A stretch of DNA of 64,000 nt from Oscillospiraceae bacterium (GTDB lineage: Bacteria > Bacillota > Clostridia > Oscillospirales > Ruminococcaceae): contig JAFSEU010000012.1 in NCBI GenBank assembly GCA_017435565.1, forward strand, positions 1 through 64,000, in the 5' to 3' direction. This document shows, one piece after another, positions 8,646-17,056 of this stretch (within the stretch, counting starts at the first letter, position 1; the number at the start of each line of letters is the position of its first letter). The notes beneath the pieces were generated by a model that saw only the letters and a list, made by a program, of their open reading frames with translations, had not been told where the DNA came from and did not search any database. The position numbers and the translations under genes are program-made.

Positions 8646-9494
8646 ATGATTGATGCTTCTCTGATTCTTGAAGGCGGCGGCATGAGGGGGATTTATACCG
8701 CCGGCGTTCTTGACTTCTTTATGGATAATGAGATGCTTTTTTCCAAGGTGTACGGTGTTTCGGCAGGCTCGTGCCATGCTGTAAGCTATCTGTCGGGTCA
8801 AAAAGGCAGAGCGTTTCGGATCAGTACAGAATATCTTGGTGACAGCAGATATTGCAGCGTTAAGAGCCTTTTGACAACGGGGGATCTCTTCGGTGTACAA
8901 ATGTGCTATGACTTGATACCGAATGAGCTTGACCCGTATGATTATGACGCATTCAGCAGATATAAGGGCGATTTTTACGCTGTTGTGACGAATTGCCGCA
9001 ACGGATGCGCTGAATATCTTCCTGTTAAGGATATGCGCCATGATATAACGGCGATAAGGGCGTCATCATCGCTTCCGCTGATGTCGAAGATGGTGGAGTA
9101 TCACGGCCAGAAGTACCTTGACGGCGGAATTGCCGATTCTATACCGATTGAGAAATCAATTGCAGACGGAAATCTGAAAAACATTGTTGTTCTGACTCGT
9201 GAAAAGGGTTATAGAAAAAAACGCACCTCTGCCACACCTATAATGGCACTTAGGTATATCACCCGTCCGAATCTCGTCAGGGCAACGGATACAAGGCATC
9301 TGCGCTACAATCACGCTCTTGATACTATTGAAACGCTTGAGGAGCAGGGAAAAATCGTTGTCATAAGACCTTCGGCAAAGCCGAATATCGGCAGAACCGA
9401 GAAAAATCTTGAAAAGCTCAAAGCACTGTATGAAGTTGGTTACAATGATGCCAAGGCAAAGTACGAAGAAATAATGAAATATGTGAATGCATAA
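8646..9494 (+). CDS. Patatin-like phospholipase
   Basis: This 282-residue cytoplasmic alpha/beta hydrolase hydrolyses acyl esters with a Ser-Asp dyad. The oxyanion loop GGGMRG is at about residues 11-16, the nucleophile elbow GVSAG at about 38-42, and the Asp in the DGG motif (LDGGIADSIPIEKSI) at about 160. The family (RssA/YjjU-like) is usually about 280-310 aa, so it is complete. The physiological substrate is unknown. It has its own promoter and a long folded leader, and is closed by a strong terminator, so it is a single-gene transcript. The C-terminal KLKALYEVGYNDA helix is typical. Confidence 0.93.
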   Translation: MIDASLILEGGGMRGIYTAGVLDFFMDNEMLFSKVYGVSAGSCHAVSYLSGQKGRAFRISTEYLGDSRYCSVKSLLTTGDLFGVQMCYDLIPNELDPYDYDAFSRYKGDFYAVVTNCRNGCAEYLPVKDMRHDITAIRASSSLPLMSKMVEYHGQKYLDGGIADSIPIEKSIADGNLKNIVVLTREKGYRKKRTSATPIMALRYITRPNLVRATDTRHLRYNHALDTIETLEEQGKIVVIRPSAKPNIGRTEKNLEKLKALYEVGYNDAKAKYEEIMKYVNA

Positions 9495-9497
9495 AAA

Positions 9498-9541
9498 ATA
9501 CACCGTCCGATGTTTTATATCGGGCGGTGTATTGTTGTTTT
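9498..9541. terminator. Bidirectional intrinsic terminator
   Basis: TACACCGTCCGAT pairs with ATCGGGCGGTGTA around a 7-base loop. It sits between the convergent patatin and foldase genes, with T-rich or A-rich flanks on both sides, so it can stop transcription in both directions. Confidence 0.88.
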
Positions 9542-9549
9542 GTGTATTA

Positions 9550-10710
9550 TTATTTAAGCTCAAGAACAAGCTTTTTGGGAACGTATCTGTCAACTGCGTC
9601 CTGATTGACATTCAGCGTAAGCTGGTTAGCAACAAGATCTGCAAGATAATCGTCATATTCTTCGCCGACAAGGTCTGCAAGCAGCGAATCATGCTGTTCC
9701 TCGAAGAGATCCTCACGTTCACGAAGGTCATATTTCTTCACAAGGTAAATCTTGTTGTTTACATCCGTATCGGTAATAAGCTCAACAGCTTCGCCGTTTT
9801 CGTCAAGCTGAAGCTCAAACAGCTTATCTACAACAGCTTCCGAATATGAAGTAGATTCGTCAGAAACGATTGTTTCGTACTCGTACTCATCCTCTTCTTC
9901 TGTTTCGTCTGTTTCCTCGGTTGTTTCTTCCTCTTCTTCTTCGCTTGTGGCTTCCTTGTATTCTTCTATGAGGGCGTCAAAATCCTCGCCGTCTTCGGCA
10001 CGAGTTAAATATTCTTCCGCTGTAAGGGTAACTTCTTCTTTTTCTTCATCTGTAAGAGCAGCAGAATTCTCGCCGAACAGGGGGAATTCGATTACCTTTA
10101 CTCTTACATTGTGCTCTGTATAGTGGTTCCATACAGTTTCATCGTCAACATATCGTTCGCCTTCGATTTCGGTTGTCTTTCCGTCCTCACCGATTTTTTC
10201 ATATGTGCCGTAAATCGCAAAGAAAAGATTGCTGTATTTGTAATTGTTCTGATATACAGTAATAAGGCTTTCTTCGCTGATGCCGTTGTCCTCATAGTTT
10301 TCGCGGTATCCGAGAGTGTCGCAATAGTAAGCAACCATTTCTTCAACCTCAGCTTCTTCAGCTTCGGTCAGTTCAAGCTGAAGCCTGTCATATTCAGCTT
10401 CAACCATACAGAAGGTTCTCAGGTCTTCCATAGCCTTGGACTGAATCCATTCATAAGCGTTGACTGTTTCTTTAGTGTCTTCGATATAGTAAACATCGTC
10501 TTTTGTGACCTCTGTCACGGTCTTGTCAGTAGTCTGAAGATAACTCAGAACATTATTGTATGCTGCAAGCTCATAATAAAGATAAACACCGGCGTTGATT
10601 TTTTCGCCGTTGAATTCAGCAATCCACTTGGTATTCTCGCCGCAGCCGACAAATGATGTGCACGCAGCCGCTGCGGTAGCTAACGCTAATATTTTTCTTG
10701 CATTGGACAT
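9550..10710 (-). CDS. Peptidylprolyl isomerase/foldase lipoprotein, PrsA/SurA-like
   Basis: This extracytoplasmic foldase would help secreted proteins fold. I chose the ATG at 10710 because GGAGG lies 8 bases upstream and the protein then begins with a signal peptide, MSNARKILALATAAAACTSF, and a lipobox VGC. A longer reading to 10755 lacks this. After the Cys comes a SurA-N-like helical domain (about 25-190), then a parvulin-like region (about 200-340). The latter is interrupted by a very acidic linker (EEEEEETTEETDETEEEDEY). The tail contains LVANQLTLNVNQ. The catalytic parvulin core is weakly conserved, so isomerase activity is less certain than a chaperone role. 386 residues. Confidence 0.75.
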   Translation of the reverse strand: MSNARKILALATAAAACTSFVGCGENTKWIAEFNGEKINAGVYLYYELAAYNNVLSYLQTTDKTVTEVTKDDVYYIEDTKETVNAYEWIQSKAMEDLRTFCMVEAEYDRLQLELTEAEEAEVEEMVAYYCDTLGYRENYEDNGISEESLITVYQNNYKYSNLFFAIYGTYEKIGEDGKTTEIEGERYVDDETVWNHYTEHNVRVKVIEFPLFGENSAALTDEEKEEVTLTAEEYLTRAEDGEDFDALIEEYKEATSEEEEEETTEETDETEEEDEYEYETIVSDESTSYSEAVVDKLFELQLDENGEAVELITDTDVNNKIYLVKKYDLREREDLFEEQHDSLLADLVGEEYDDYLADLVANQLTLNVNQDAVDRYVPKKLVLELK

Positions 10711-10743
10711 ATGCAATACCTCCAAAAAAATCATATCTGTTTT

Positions 10744-10772
10744 ATTATACAACAAATTTTCCTATAAGTCCA
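10744..10772 (-). promoter_or_regulatory. Promoter for the foldase lipoprotein gene
   Basis: On the minus strand, TGGACT (10772-10767), a 17-base spacer and TATAAT (10749-10744) lie 34 bases before the start codon. Confidence 0.65.
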
Positions 10773-10859
10773 GTAAAAAAGCAAAAAAATTTCGCGATTT
10801 TAAAAAAACTAAAAAATTATACAGAAAAGCTCTGACATCAATTGAAAAAACAGTTGGGT

Positions 10860-12014
10860 TTATACTTCAAAATTTTCTATAAAGCTTATGATTGCTTCTT
10901 TGTCTGCAAATGCGCTTCCGCAGATCATTGTGCTCTGTCCGCCGCCCTTTCCTGATATTGCGGCATTTATTTTTTGTGAATTTGTTTTCAAGTCAATATT
11001 CCTGCTTGTAATCACATATGAAAAGCTGTTTTGCTTTTGTGAAAAAATTCCGCATATGCCTTCGCACATTTCAGCTGCTTTGTTTGCCAGCTGTCTCATT
11101 TGATTTGCGTCAAAATCATCAGCAAAAATACAGAGATTGCGTTTGCCGGTTTCAAGCTTTGATATTGCAGAATTCAAAGCTTTTTGCTTTGCTTCGGATA
11201 TCTGCACTTTAAGTGCGGCATTTTCCTCGAAAATACGTTTTACGGCCAAATCGATGTCGCTTTGCTTGGCAGAAAGCAGAACCGATATTTCGCGCACTGT
11301 CTGTGATTTTTGAACATAATCTTCATAGGCGTCCTTGCCGCATAATATATAAAGCCTTGTTCCGCCCTTATAGCTTTGAAAATCTACAATTTTAATTAGG
11401 CCGACTGCGCCTGTAGATTTTACATGGGGCGCACAGCAGGCACACAGGTCAACCCCGAAAATATCAACTATGCGCACGTTTTCCTTCAAATCGAGCTTGC
11501 TGCGGTAATTCATTTTTTCAAGCTCTGAAGGCTCAGGGTAATACGCTTTTACAGCCAAATTATTAAACACCGCTTTGTTTGCACGCATTTCTAAAAATGC
11601 AATGTCTATATCGGAAAGCTTTTTGTCAAAATCAATGGTGATTTCATCGTTCCCGAGATGAAATCCTACATTAGTGCAGCCAAAATGCGTATGCGCAAGT
11701 CCCGATAATATGTGCTCACCCGTGTGGTTCTGCATTTTTGAAAAACGCTTGTCCCAGTCAATGCCACAATCGTATTCTTTGCCGACTATAAGTTCTCTGT
11801 CAGCTATATGGAAAATCTCGCCGTCTTTTTCAAAAACATCGCGGATTTCAGCATCTCCGATTTTACCCGTGTCACAGCTTTGACCGCCGCCGGTCGGGAA
11901 GAATGCGGTTTTATCCAATGTTATGCAATAGCCATTCTCGCATTTTTCACATTTTAAAACAGTCGCATAAAACAGCGCAATATAGCTGTCTTCATCAAAA
12001 AGTCTTCTTGTCAT
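10860..12014 (-). CDS. Alanyl-tRNA editing protein with DHHA1 domain (AlaX type)
   Basis: This protein hydrolyses mischarged Ser- or Gly-tRNA(Ala) in trans. The 384 residues hold an N-terminal TTAFFPTGGGQ strand region, the editing-site motif HTGEHIL (about residue 95-101), and the second zinc motif CACCAPH (about 190-196). The C-terminal DHHA1 RNA-binding domain is rich in Gly near ISGKGGGQ. This is the long AlaX class. There is no aminoacylation domain, so it is not AlaRS. It lies 15 bases downstream of rmuC on the same strand and probably shares its transcript. Zinc ligands appear complete. Confidence 0.93.
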   Translation of the reverse strand: MTRRLFDEDSYIALFYATVLKCEKCENGYCITLDKTAFFPTGGGQSCDTGKIGDAEIRDVFEKDGEIFHIADRELIVGKEYDCGIDWDKRFSKMQNHTGEHILSGLAHTHFGCTNVGFHLGNDEITIDFDKKLSDIDIAFLEMRANKAVFNNLAVKAYYPEPSELEKMNYRSKLDLKENVRIVDIFGVDLCACCAPHVKSTGAVGLIKIVDFQSYKGGTRLYILCGKDAYEDYVQKSQTVREISVLLSAKQSDIDLAVKRIFEENAALKVQISEAKQKALNSAISKLETGKRNLCIFADDFDANQMRQLANKAAEMCEGICGIFSQKQNSFSYVITSRNIDLKTNSQKINAAISGKGGGQSTMICGSAFADKEAIISFIENFEV

Positions 12015-12029
12015 AATTCACCTTGTTTT

Positions 12030-13334
12030 TTATATTTCCAGAAGCTCGGATGCCGCTGTATCCTCAAGAGTTTCTACGCTTCTCAGCTTGCGTGAAATTG
12101 CTCTGCTGCGCACGCCGATAAGCTTGTCAAGGTCGCCGTCAACCTGGCGCAGATGCTTCTGTGTGCTTTCAAGCACAGCTTCAAATTTTTCAAATTCCGA
12201 TTTTACAGCCGCTAAAATCTGCCACACCTCGCCTGAGCGTTTTTGAATTGCCAATGTCTTAAAGCCCATCTGCAGCGAATTCAGAAGAGCCGCCATAGTG
12301 CTTGGACCTGCTACGTTTACGTTGTAATCACGCTGCAAGATTTCTACCATTCCGCGATTTACAACCTCGGCATAAAGCCCTTCAAACGGCAGAAACATAA
12401 TTGCAAAACTGGTTGTGTAAGGCGGCTGGATATATTTTGTTGATATATCCTTCGCCTCGCTCTTTATGCGGGCACAGAGTACATTGACGGCAGCGTTGAC
12501 AGCCTCGGGTGAGCCGCTGTCGTAGGCATCCTGAAGTGCAGCATAGGTATCACCCGGGAATTTTGAGTCTATCGGCAGATAGCAGGTGTTGCCGTCGCCC
12601 GGCAGCTTTACGGCAAATTCAACACGGTTTGCGCTTTGCGGAACGGTTGCGACGTTTTCTTCATATTGTTCGGGCGCTAAGATGTCACGCAGAATCGCTC
12701 CGAGCTGAACCTCGCCTAAAATCCCGCGCGTCTTGACATTTGAGAGCACCTTTTTCAAATCGCCGACGCCCTGCGCTAAGGTCTGCATTTCGCCAAGACC
12801 CTTATAAACCTCTTCAAGCCTTGTGCTGACAAGCGAAAACGACTGATTCATTTTTTCTTCAAGCGTTTTCTGCAATTTTTCGTTGACAGTATTCTGTATT
12901 TCACCGAGCTTCTTGTTGTTGTCCTCCTGAATATAGCTGAGGCGTTTTGAAATTGTTTCGCGCATTGCATCAAGCTTTTGCTCATTGTTGGATTCAAGTG
13001 TTTTCAGCCTTTGCTCAAGCTGATTAAGCTGTGTCAGCATTGCTTCGTTCATAGCCTGCTGCTTTGATACTGTCTTTGCATCAATATCGCCTAAAATATG
13101 CGAAAGATTATCCGCAGCAGACTTCTGATTCTGCGAAAGCATATCGCCTAAGATTTTTATGCTGTTTTGCACCGAAGATAGCGTTGAGGCAGAGCTCTCC
13201 GAATTCATACGGCTTATTTCCTTTTTCAGTTCTTCGAGTTGCTTTGAATCGTCCTTGTTTTTCTTTGAGTTTATTAATATCATCAGCAGAATTATGTTTG
13301 CGCTGATTGTGAATATCAAGATAGCAATTTCCAT
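12030..13334 (-). CDS. rmuC: DNA recombination protein RmuC homolog
   Basis: RmuC proteins are membrane-anchored and carry a restriction-nuclease-like fold; they limit inversions or rearrangements. The start at ATG 13334 (MEIAILIFTISANIILLMIL) is preferred over an in-frame TTG seven codons upstream because AAGGA sits 9 bases before it. Domains in order are one N-terminal TM helix (1-20), a long coiled coil (about 25-185), and the RmuC nuclease-like domain (about 190-400) with TRGILGEVQLG and LPIDSKFPGDTY. 434 residues is normal. It is upstream of alaX in one transcript. Confidence 0.93.
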   Translation of the reverse strand: MEIAILIFTISANIILLMILINSKKNKDDSKQLEELKKEISRMNSESSASTLSSVQNSIKILGDMLSQNQKSAADNLSHILGDIDAKTVSKQQAMNEAMLTQLNQLEQRLKTLESNNEQKLDAMRETISKRLSYIQEDNNKKLGEIQNTVNEKLQKTLEEKMNQSFSLVSTRLEEVYKGLGEMQTLAQGVGDLKKVLSNVKTRGILGEVQLGAILRDILAPEQYEENVATVPQSANRVEFAVKLPGDGNTCYLPIDSKFPGDTYAALQDAYDSGSPEAVNAAVNVLCARIKSEAKDISTKYIQPPYTTSFAIMFLPFEGLYAEVVNRGMVEILQRDYNVNVAGPSTMAALLNSLQMGFKTLAIQKRSGEVWQILAAVKSEFEKFEAVLESTQKHLRQVDGDLDKLIGVRSRAISRKLRSVETLEDTAASELLEI

Positions 13335-13375
13335 AGCAAGAATTCCTTTCTTCAATATAAAAGCATTACCCGATA

Positions 13376-13384
13376 ATTATATCA
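13376..13384 (-). promoter_or_regulatory. Extended -10 promoter for rmuC
   Basis: On the minus strand TGATATAAT is an extended -10 element. No good -35 is seen 17 bases upstream. Confidence 0.45.
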
Positions 13385-13527
13385 TTTACACAAAAAATAT
13401 GCTATTGACAAAGTAAACAAAAAGCCCCGTTTTTTGCGAATGTTTGCAAATATCGCTTCATATATTTTATTAACGTCTTAAAATGTGATTTTTAATTCGG
13501 ATAAAATCAGTATTGGAGTGAGTTTTA

Positions 13528-13791
13528 TTGAAAGGAGAACCAAATGAAAGAGCTGTAAGGCTTGGGGAATATATAATCGAAACACATTCAACGGTAAGAG
13601 GTGCTGCGGCGCAATTCGGAATAAGCAAGTCCACCGTACATAAGGATTTGCAGGAGCGTCTGCCGAAAATCAGCCCGTCGCTTTATCCGCAGGTCAGAGT
13701 TATTCTTGATAAAAATAAGGAGGAGCGTCACATCAGAGGAGGGCTTGCAACAAAGCAGAAGTATTTTGATATTGCACAGAATAAAAAATAA
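13528..13791 (+). CDS. spoIIID: Stage III sporulation protein D, transcriptional regulator
   Basis: SpoIIID is the mother-cell DNA-binding regulator acting after sigma-E during sporulation. The 87-residue protein has the recognisable helix-turn-helix TVRGAAAQFGISKSTVHKDL (about 23-42), the block ERLPKISP and the basic signature RHIRGGLATKQKY. These match Bacillus SpoIIID nearly position for position, including the distance from the start to the first Gly. The start is TTG at 13528, with GGAGTGAG a few bases upstream. A second AAGGAG overlaps the first codons and precedes an out-of-frame ATG (13543) that would encode only four residues. Its presence marks the organism as spore-forming or of such descent. 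Confidence 0.95.
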   Translation: MKGEPNERAVRLGEYIIETHSTVRGAAAQFGISKSTVHKDLQERLPKISPSLYPQVRVILDKNKEERHIRGGLATKQKYFDIAQNKK

Positions 13792-13798
13792 ATTCAGA

Positions 13799-13849
13799 CA
13801 GCCGCAGTAACGCTGTTGCTTTTGCAGCGTGAATGAAGCGGCTGTTTTG
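13799..13849 (+). terminator. Terminator after spoIIID
   Basis: CAGCCGC pairs with GCGGCTG, with an inner ACGCTG/CAGCGT stem, followed by TTTT. The two-part stem is strong. Confidence 0.8.
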
Positions 13850-13858
13850 CATTTTTGC

Positions 13859-13887
13859 TTGACAAAACGGCAATAAATGTGTATGAT
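13859..13887 (+). promoter_or_regulatory. Consensus promoter for the metY gene
   Basis: TTGACA (13859-13864), a 17-base spacer and TATGAT (13882-13887) lie about 50 bases before the ATG. The leader is too short for an S-box or T-box, so no such riboswitch controls this gene here. Confidence 0.85.
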
Positions 13888-13939
13888 TAAATGAAGAGTT
13901 TTATATGACTCATTCCGTTTTATGGAAAGGATGATTTGA

Positions 13940-15208
13940 ATGAAAATTGAAACACAATGCCTTCACGAGGGCTATTACCCGAAAAACGGTGAACCCAGAG
14001 TAATGCCTATCGTTCAGAGCACAACATATGTTTATGATTCAACCGATGATGTTGCTGCGGTTTTTGATGACCCCACAAAAAGCCTTATTTATTCAAGATT
14101 TGAAAATCCCACAACAGATTGTGTTGAAAAGAAAATTGCCGCACTTGAAGGCGGCGTTGCCGCAATGTGCACTTCCAGCGGACAGGCAGCAAGTCTTATT
14201 TCGATTCTCAATATATGTCAGGCGGGAGACAGCTTTATTTCTTCAACTTCAATATACGGCGGAACAGTAAATCTTTTTGCTGTTACATTGAAGAGAATGG
14301 GAATTGAATGCATTGTTGTTGAACCCGATTCTTCCTATGAAGAAATCTGCGCTGCATTCAAGCCCAATACAAAGGCAGTTTTCGGAGAAACAATCGCAAA
14401 TCCTGCAATCAATGTTCTTGATATTGAGCTTTGGGCAAAGGCTGCACACGATAACGGCGTTCCGCTGATTATTGATAACACCTTTGCAACACCTATTCTT
14501 TGCAGACCTATCGAATGGGGTGCTGATATTGTTATTCACTCAACATCAAAATATATGGATGGACACGCTGTTCAGGTTGGCGGCGTTATTGTTGACAGCG
14601 GCAAATTCGATTTTTCAAGCGGAAAATTCCCCTGCATGACAGAGCCTGACGAAAGCTATCACGGCATTGTATACACAAGAGATTATGCTGCCGCACCCTT
14701 TATCACCAAGGCAAGAATGCAGCTGATGAGGGATTTTGGCTGTTACCCTGCTGCAAATTCCTCGTTCCTTCTCAATCTCGGTCTTGAAACCTTGGCTGTA
14801 AGAATGCAGCGCTATTGCGAAAATGCAATGGTTGTTGCAAAATATATTGAAAGCAGCCCTAAGGTTGAATCAATTGCATATCCTATGCTTGAATCAAGCA
14901 AGGATTATGCTTTGGCACAAAAATATCTTCCCCTTGGCGCAAGCGGCGTTATTTCCTTCTCTATCAAGGGAGGACGTGACAACGCTGTAAAGTTTATGGA
15001 TAGCTTAAAGCTTGCTTCAAATGAGGTTCACGTTGCCGATATCCGCACTTGCGTGCTTCACCCTGCAAGCGCAACTCACCGTCAGCTTACAGATGAACAG
15101 CAGGTTGCCGCAGGTATTGATGGCGGTATGATAAGATTCTCGTGCGGACTTGAAAACGTTGAGGATATTCTTGAAGATATCAAGCGTGGATTTGACGCAA
15201 TCGACTGA
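13940..15208 (+). CDS. metY: O-acetylhomoserine sulfhydrylase-type PLP enzyme
   Basis: This is a gamma-family PLP enzyme of sulfur amino-acid metabolism; the 422-residue length and sequence fit O-acetylhomoserine aminocarboxypropyltransferase. Motifs visible are YSRFENPTTDCVEKKIAALEG (residues about 51-71), the PLP-phosphate region SSGQAAS, the Asp in PLIIDNTFATP (about 178), and the PLP lysine in HSTSKYMDGH (about 204). The C-terminal HPASATHRQLTDEQ is diagnostic for MetY/MetB/MGL enzymes. Methionine gamma-lyase is the main alternative. The ribosome site AAAGGATG lies before the ATG. It is transcribed alone from a strong promoter. Confidence 0.88.
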   Translation: MKIETQCLHEGYYPKNGEPRVMPIVQSTTYVYDSTDDVAAVFDDPTKSLIYSRFENPTTDCVEKKIAALEGGVAAMCTSSGQAASLISILNICQAGDSFISSTSIYGGTVNLFAVTLKRMGIECIVVEPDSSYEEICAAFKPNTKAVFGETIANPAINVLDIELWAKAAHDNGVPLIIDNTFATPILCRPIEWGADIVIHSTSKYMDGHAVQVGGVIVDSGKFDFSSGKFPCMTEPDESYHGIVYTRDYAAAPFITKARMQLMRDFGCYPAANSSFLLNLGLETLAVRMQRYCENAMVVAKYIESSPKVESIAYPMLESSKDYALAQKYLPLGASGVISFSIKGGRDNAVKFMDSLKLASNEVHVADIRTCVLHPASATHRQLTDEQQVAAGIDGGMIRFSCGLENVEDILEDIKRGFDAID

Positions 15209-15259
15209 TAGCATTAAAACCATGTGAAGTATAAGTCGGACATCGTTATAGACAATTAC

Positions 15260-15300
15260 AAAGCCACTTCTGATGCAAATGTCAAAAGTGGCTTTATTTT
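15260..15300 (+). terminator. Intrinsic terminator after metY
   Basis: AAAGCCACTT pairs with AAGTGGCTTT and is followed by ATTTT. The loop is 16 bases. It separates metY from the convergent CAP-domain gene. Confidence 0.8.
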
Positions 15301-15334
15301 GTTTTTATAGTGCCTTTAAGGTTTGTATTTCACA

Positions 15335-16897
15335 TTATTGCAAAATACCGCAATTTTCCCATAACGAAATGGTTGTCTGTATAATATCAAGCTGCTGACC
15401 GCTTGCTTCAAGCCCGTCGCAGACAGCTTGATATTCTGTTGCAAACATCTGGATATATGCTGCATCGAGATTGTCAATGCGAAGGCTGCCGTTTGCGTCT
15501 GTATCGCTGTTTACATTTGCCGCAAACGCTCTCAATGCTTTAATGCTGTCGGAATCAGAACCGTTTTCATAAAGTATCGGTGCTTCAAACTCTGTCTTGA
15601 GCAAAAATGATTCTGCAAGTGCATCAGAATATTTTGATTCATAATCCGCTATGATTTCAGCGTCGTTTGAATCGCATATGCCGTTCAGATCAACATCGCC
15701 GCGCAAAGCAATCATGGCGTCAAATGTTCCGAAAACCGAATCAAGGTAATTGAAGCTGTCATCAACGATTTTTCCCGTCATTGCTTCCTGTATAATGGAA
15801 AGGTCGATTCCGACAGTTTCGGAAATCAGCTTTGCAAGCTCTGAAGGAGCCATTCCTTCAATCCGGTAATTTATGCTGTATTCACCGCTTTGCTTTGCTG
15901 AATAATAAATATCGCAGGGTGAGATGCCGGGTGTTGAATCCGTGGCAGAATCAACGTTTTCAAGCGAAATAACGCTGCTTAAATTGAAATGGTATTCTGA
16001 ATAAACAAACTGAGAAATCGGCTTCTTGACGATGATTTCAAATGTACTTCCTTCAAGCAGTGATTTTGTATTGTCTGCAAAGTACATATCCTGAATATCT
16101 CCAAGCTCGACATCTACCGAAATTGTCGGCGGCGCATAGAGTGTTGTTGTCGTTACCGATGTTGTCGATGTGGTTGTCGTTGTTGTGGATATGGCGGTGG
16201 GAGTTGTTGTAACAGAGGTTGTTGTGGTCGTTGTCACCTTCGGTGCAGTAGCTGTAGTAGTTGTTGTGATTTTCGTTGTTGTTGTCGTAGTTACAGCAGC
16301 CGAGGCGGTAGTCGTGGTCATTGGCGTTGTTGTGGTTGCAGAGGCATCGGCGCCCGGAATATATGCGTCGGAAACATCACTTTTTGTTTTGATGAAAAGC
16401 TGTGTCCAGTATGCGACATTACCGCTTTTGTAGTACCCGATGCCTATATGGGTGAAGTTTTCGCCGAGAATATTTGCTCTGTGATTCGGTGAGTCCATCC
16501 ATCCCTGAACAACCGCTTCGGGTGTTGTGTATCCCATTGCGATATTCTCTCCGAATTCCCAGAATTCGATCGAATAATCTTCAAGGACAGTGTAGCATAT
16601 TGTTCCGTCAGGTCTTTGGTGGTCAAAAAGCTCGACAATTTCAACCGAGCGCTCAATTGCTGCTTCGCAAAGCAGCGGATAAACCGACAAGGGTTCTAAC
16701 CCCTGAGCCTGACGCTCAATATTTACAAGTGCGGCAACCTGGTCGATGTAATACTGCTGAGCATCGGTAAAATCAGCCGAAACAGTTTTTCGGTAATTGC
16801 AGTTTTGTGACACGAGTAATGTCACTATCATTACTGCAGCAGCAAAAACCGCCGTAAATTTACACAGCTGAGATTTGATTTTCAAAGCAAAAGTCAT
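15335..16897 (-). CDS. Secreted CAP-domain protein with Thr-rich linker and dockerin-like C-terminus
   Basis: The start at ATG 16897 (GGGTGG just upstream) gives a 520-residue exported protein. The order is a signal peptide (about 1-45), then a CAP/SCP domain (about 50-180) with YYIDQVAALVNIERQ, FGENIAMGYTTP, SPNHRANIL and a C-terminal YWTQLF. Next comes a linker of about 80 residues that is mostly Thr (185-265), a beta-rich region resembling cohesin/CBM folds (about 270-395), and an end with two EF-hand-like loops, GDVDLNGICDSNDAEII and NSDTDANGSLRIDNLDAAYI, as in type I dockerins. Dockerins bind cohesins of cellulosome-like scaffolds. The exact CAP activity is unknown. Confidence 0.8.
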   Translation of the reverse strand: MTFALKIKSQLCKFTAVFAAAVMIVTLLVSQNCNYRKTVSADFTDAQQYYIDQVAALVNIERQAQGLEPLSVYPLLCEAAIERSVEIVELFDHQRPDGTICYTVLEDYSIEFWEFGENIAMGYTTPEAVVQGWMDSPNHRANILGENFTHIGIGYYKSGNVAYWTQLFIKTKSDVSDAYIPGADASATTTTPMTTTTASAAVTTTTTTKITTTTTATAPKVTTTTTTSVTTTPTAISTTTTTTSTTSVTTTTLYAPPTISVDVELGDIQDMYFADNTKSLLEGSTFEIIVKKPISQFVYSEYHFNLSSVISLENVDSATDSTPGISPCDIYYSAKQSGEYSINYRIEGMAPSELAKLISETVGIDLSIIQEAMTGKIVDDSFNYLDSVFGTFDAMIALRGDVDLNGICDSNDAEIIADYESKYSDALAESFLLKTEFEAPILYENGSDSDSIKALRAFAANVNSDTDANGSLRIDNLDAAYIQMFATEYQAVCDGLEASGQQLDIIQTTISLWENCGILQ

Positions 16898-16929
16898 AAA
16901 TACCACCCTTGTCATTATGAATTTATACA

Positions 16930-16958
16930 ATTATACCATAAAAAAACTCATATGTAAA
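16930..16958 (-). promoter_or_regulatory. Promoter for the CAP-dockerin gene
   Basis: Minus strand: TTTACA (16958-16953), 17 bases, TATAAT (16935-16930), about 32 bases before the ATG. Confidence 0.75.
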
Positions 16959-17005
16959 CAAATGCGAAAAAATTTGCCATAGCTATTTTCTAATCGGCAA
17001 ATTTG

Positions 17006-17014
17006 TGATATAAT
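17006..17014 (+). promoter_or_regulatory. Extended -10 promoter for the ABC-F gene
   Basis: TGATATAAT is an extended -10 box 43 bases before the ATG. The -35 is not clear. Confidence 0.5.
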
Positions 17015-17056
17015 TTATAATGAATAATTATTTGTAATGTAACAGAGGAAGTAAAA

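Noticed and set aside
13543..13557. ATG with AAGGAG inside the start of spoIIID
   Set aside because: It opens only four codons (MKEL then stop) in another frame, and SpoIIID aligns with the family from the TTG at 13528.
16140..16330. Repetitive tract that could be mistaken for a tandem DNA repeat or CRISPR
   Set aside because: It is a run of ACA/ACC/ACG-type Thr codons coding for the linker of the CAP protein, with no regular repeat-spacer pattern.
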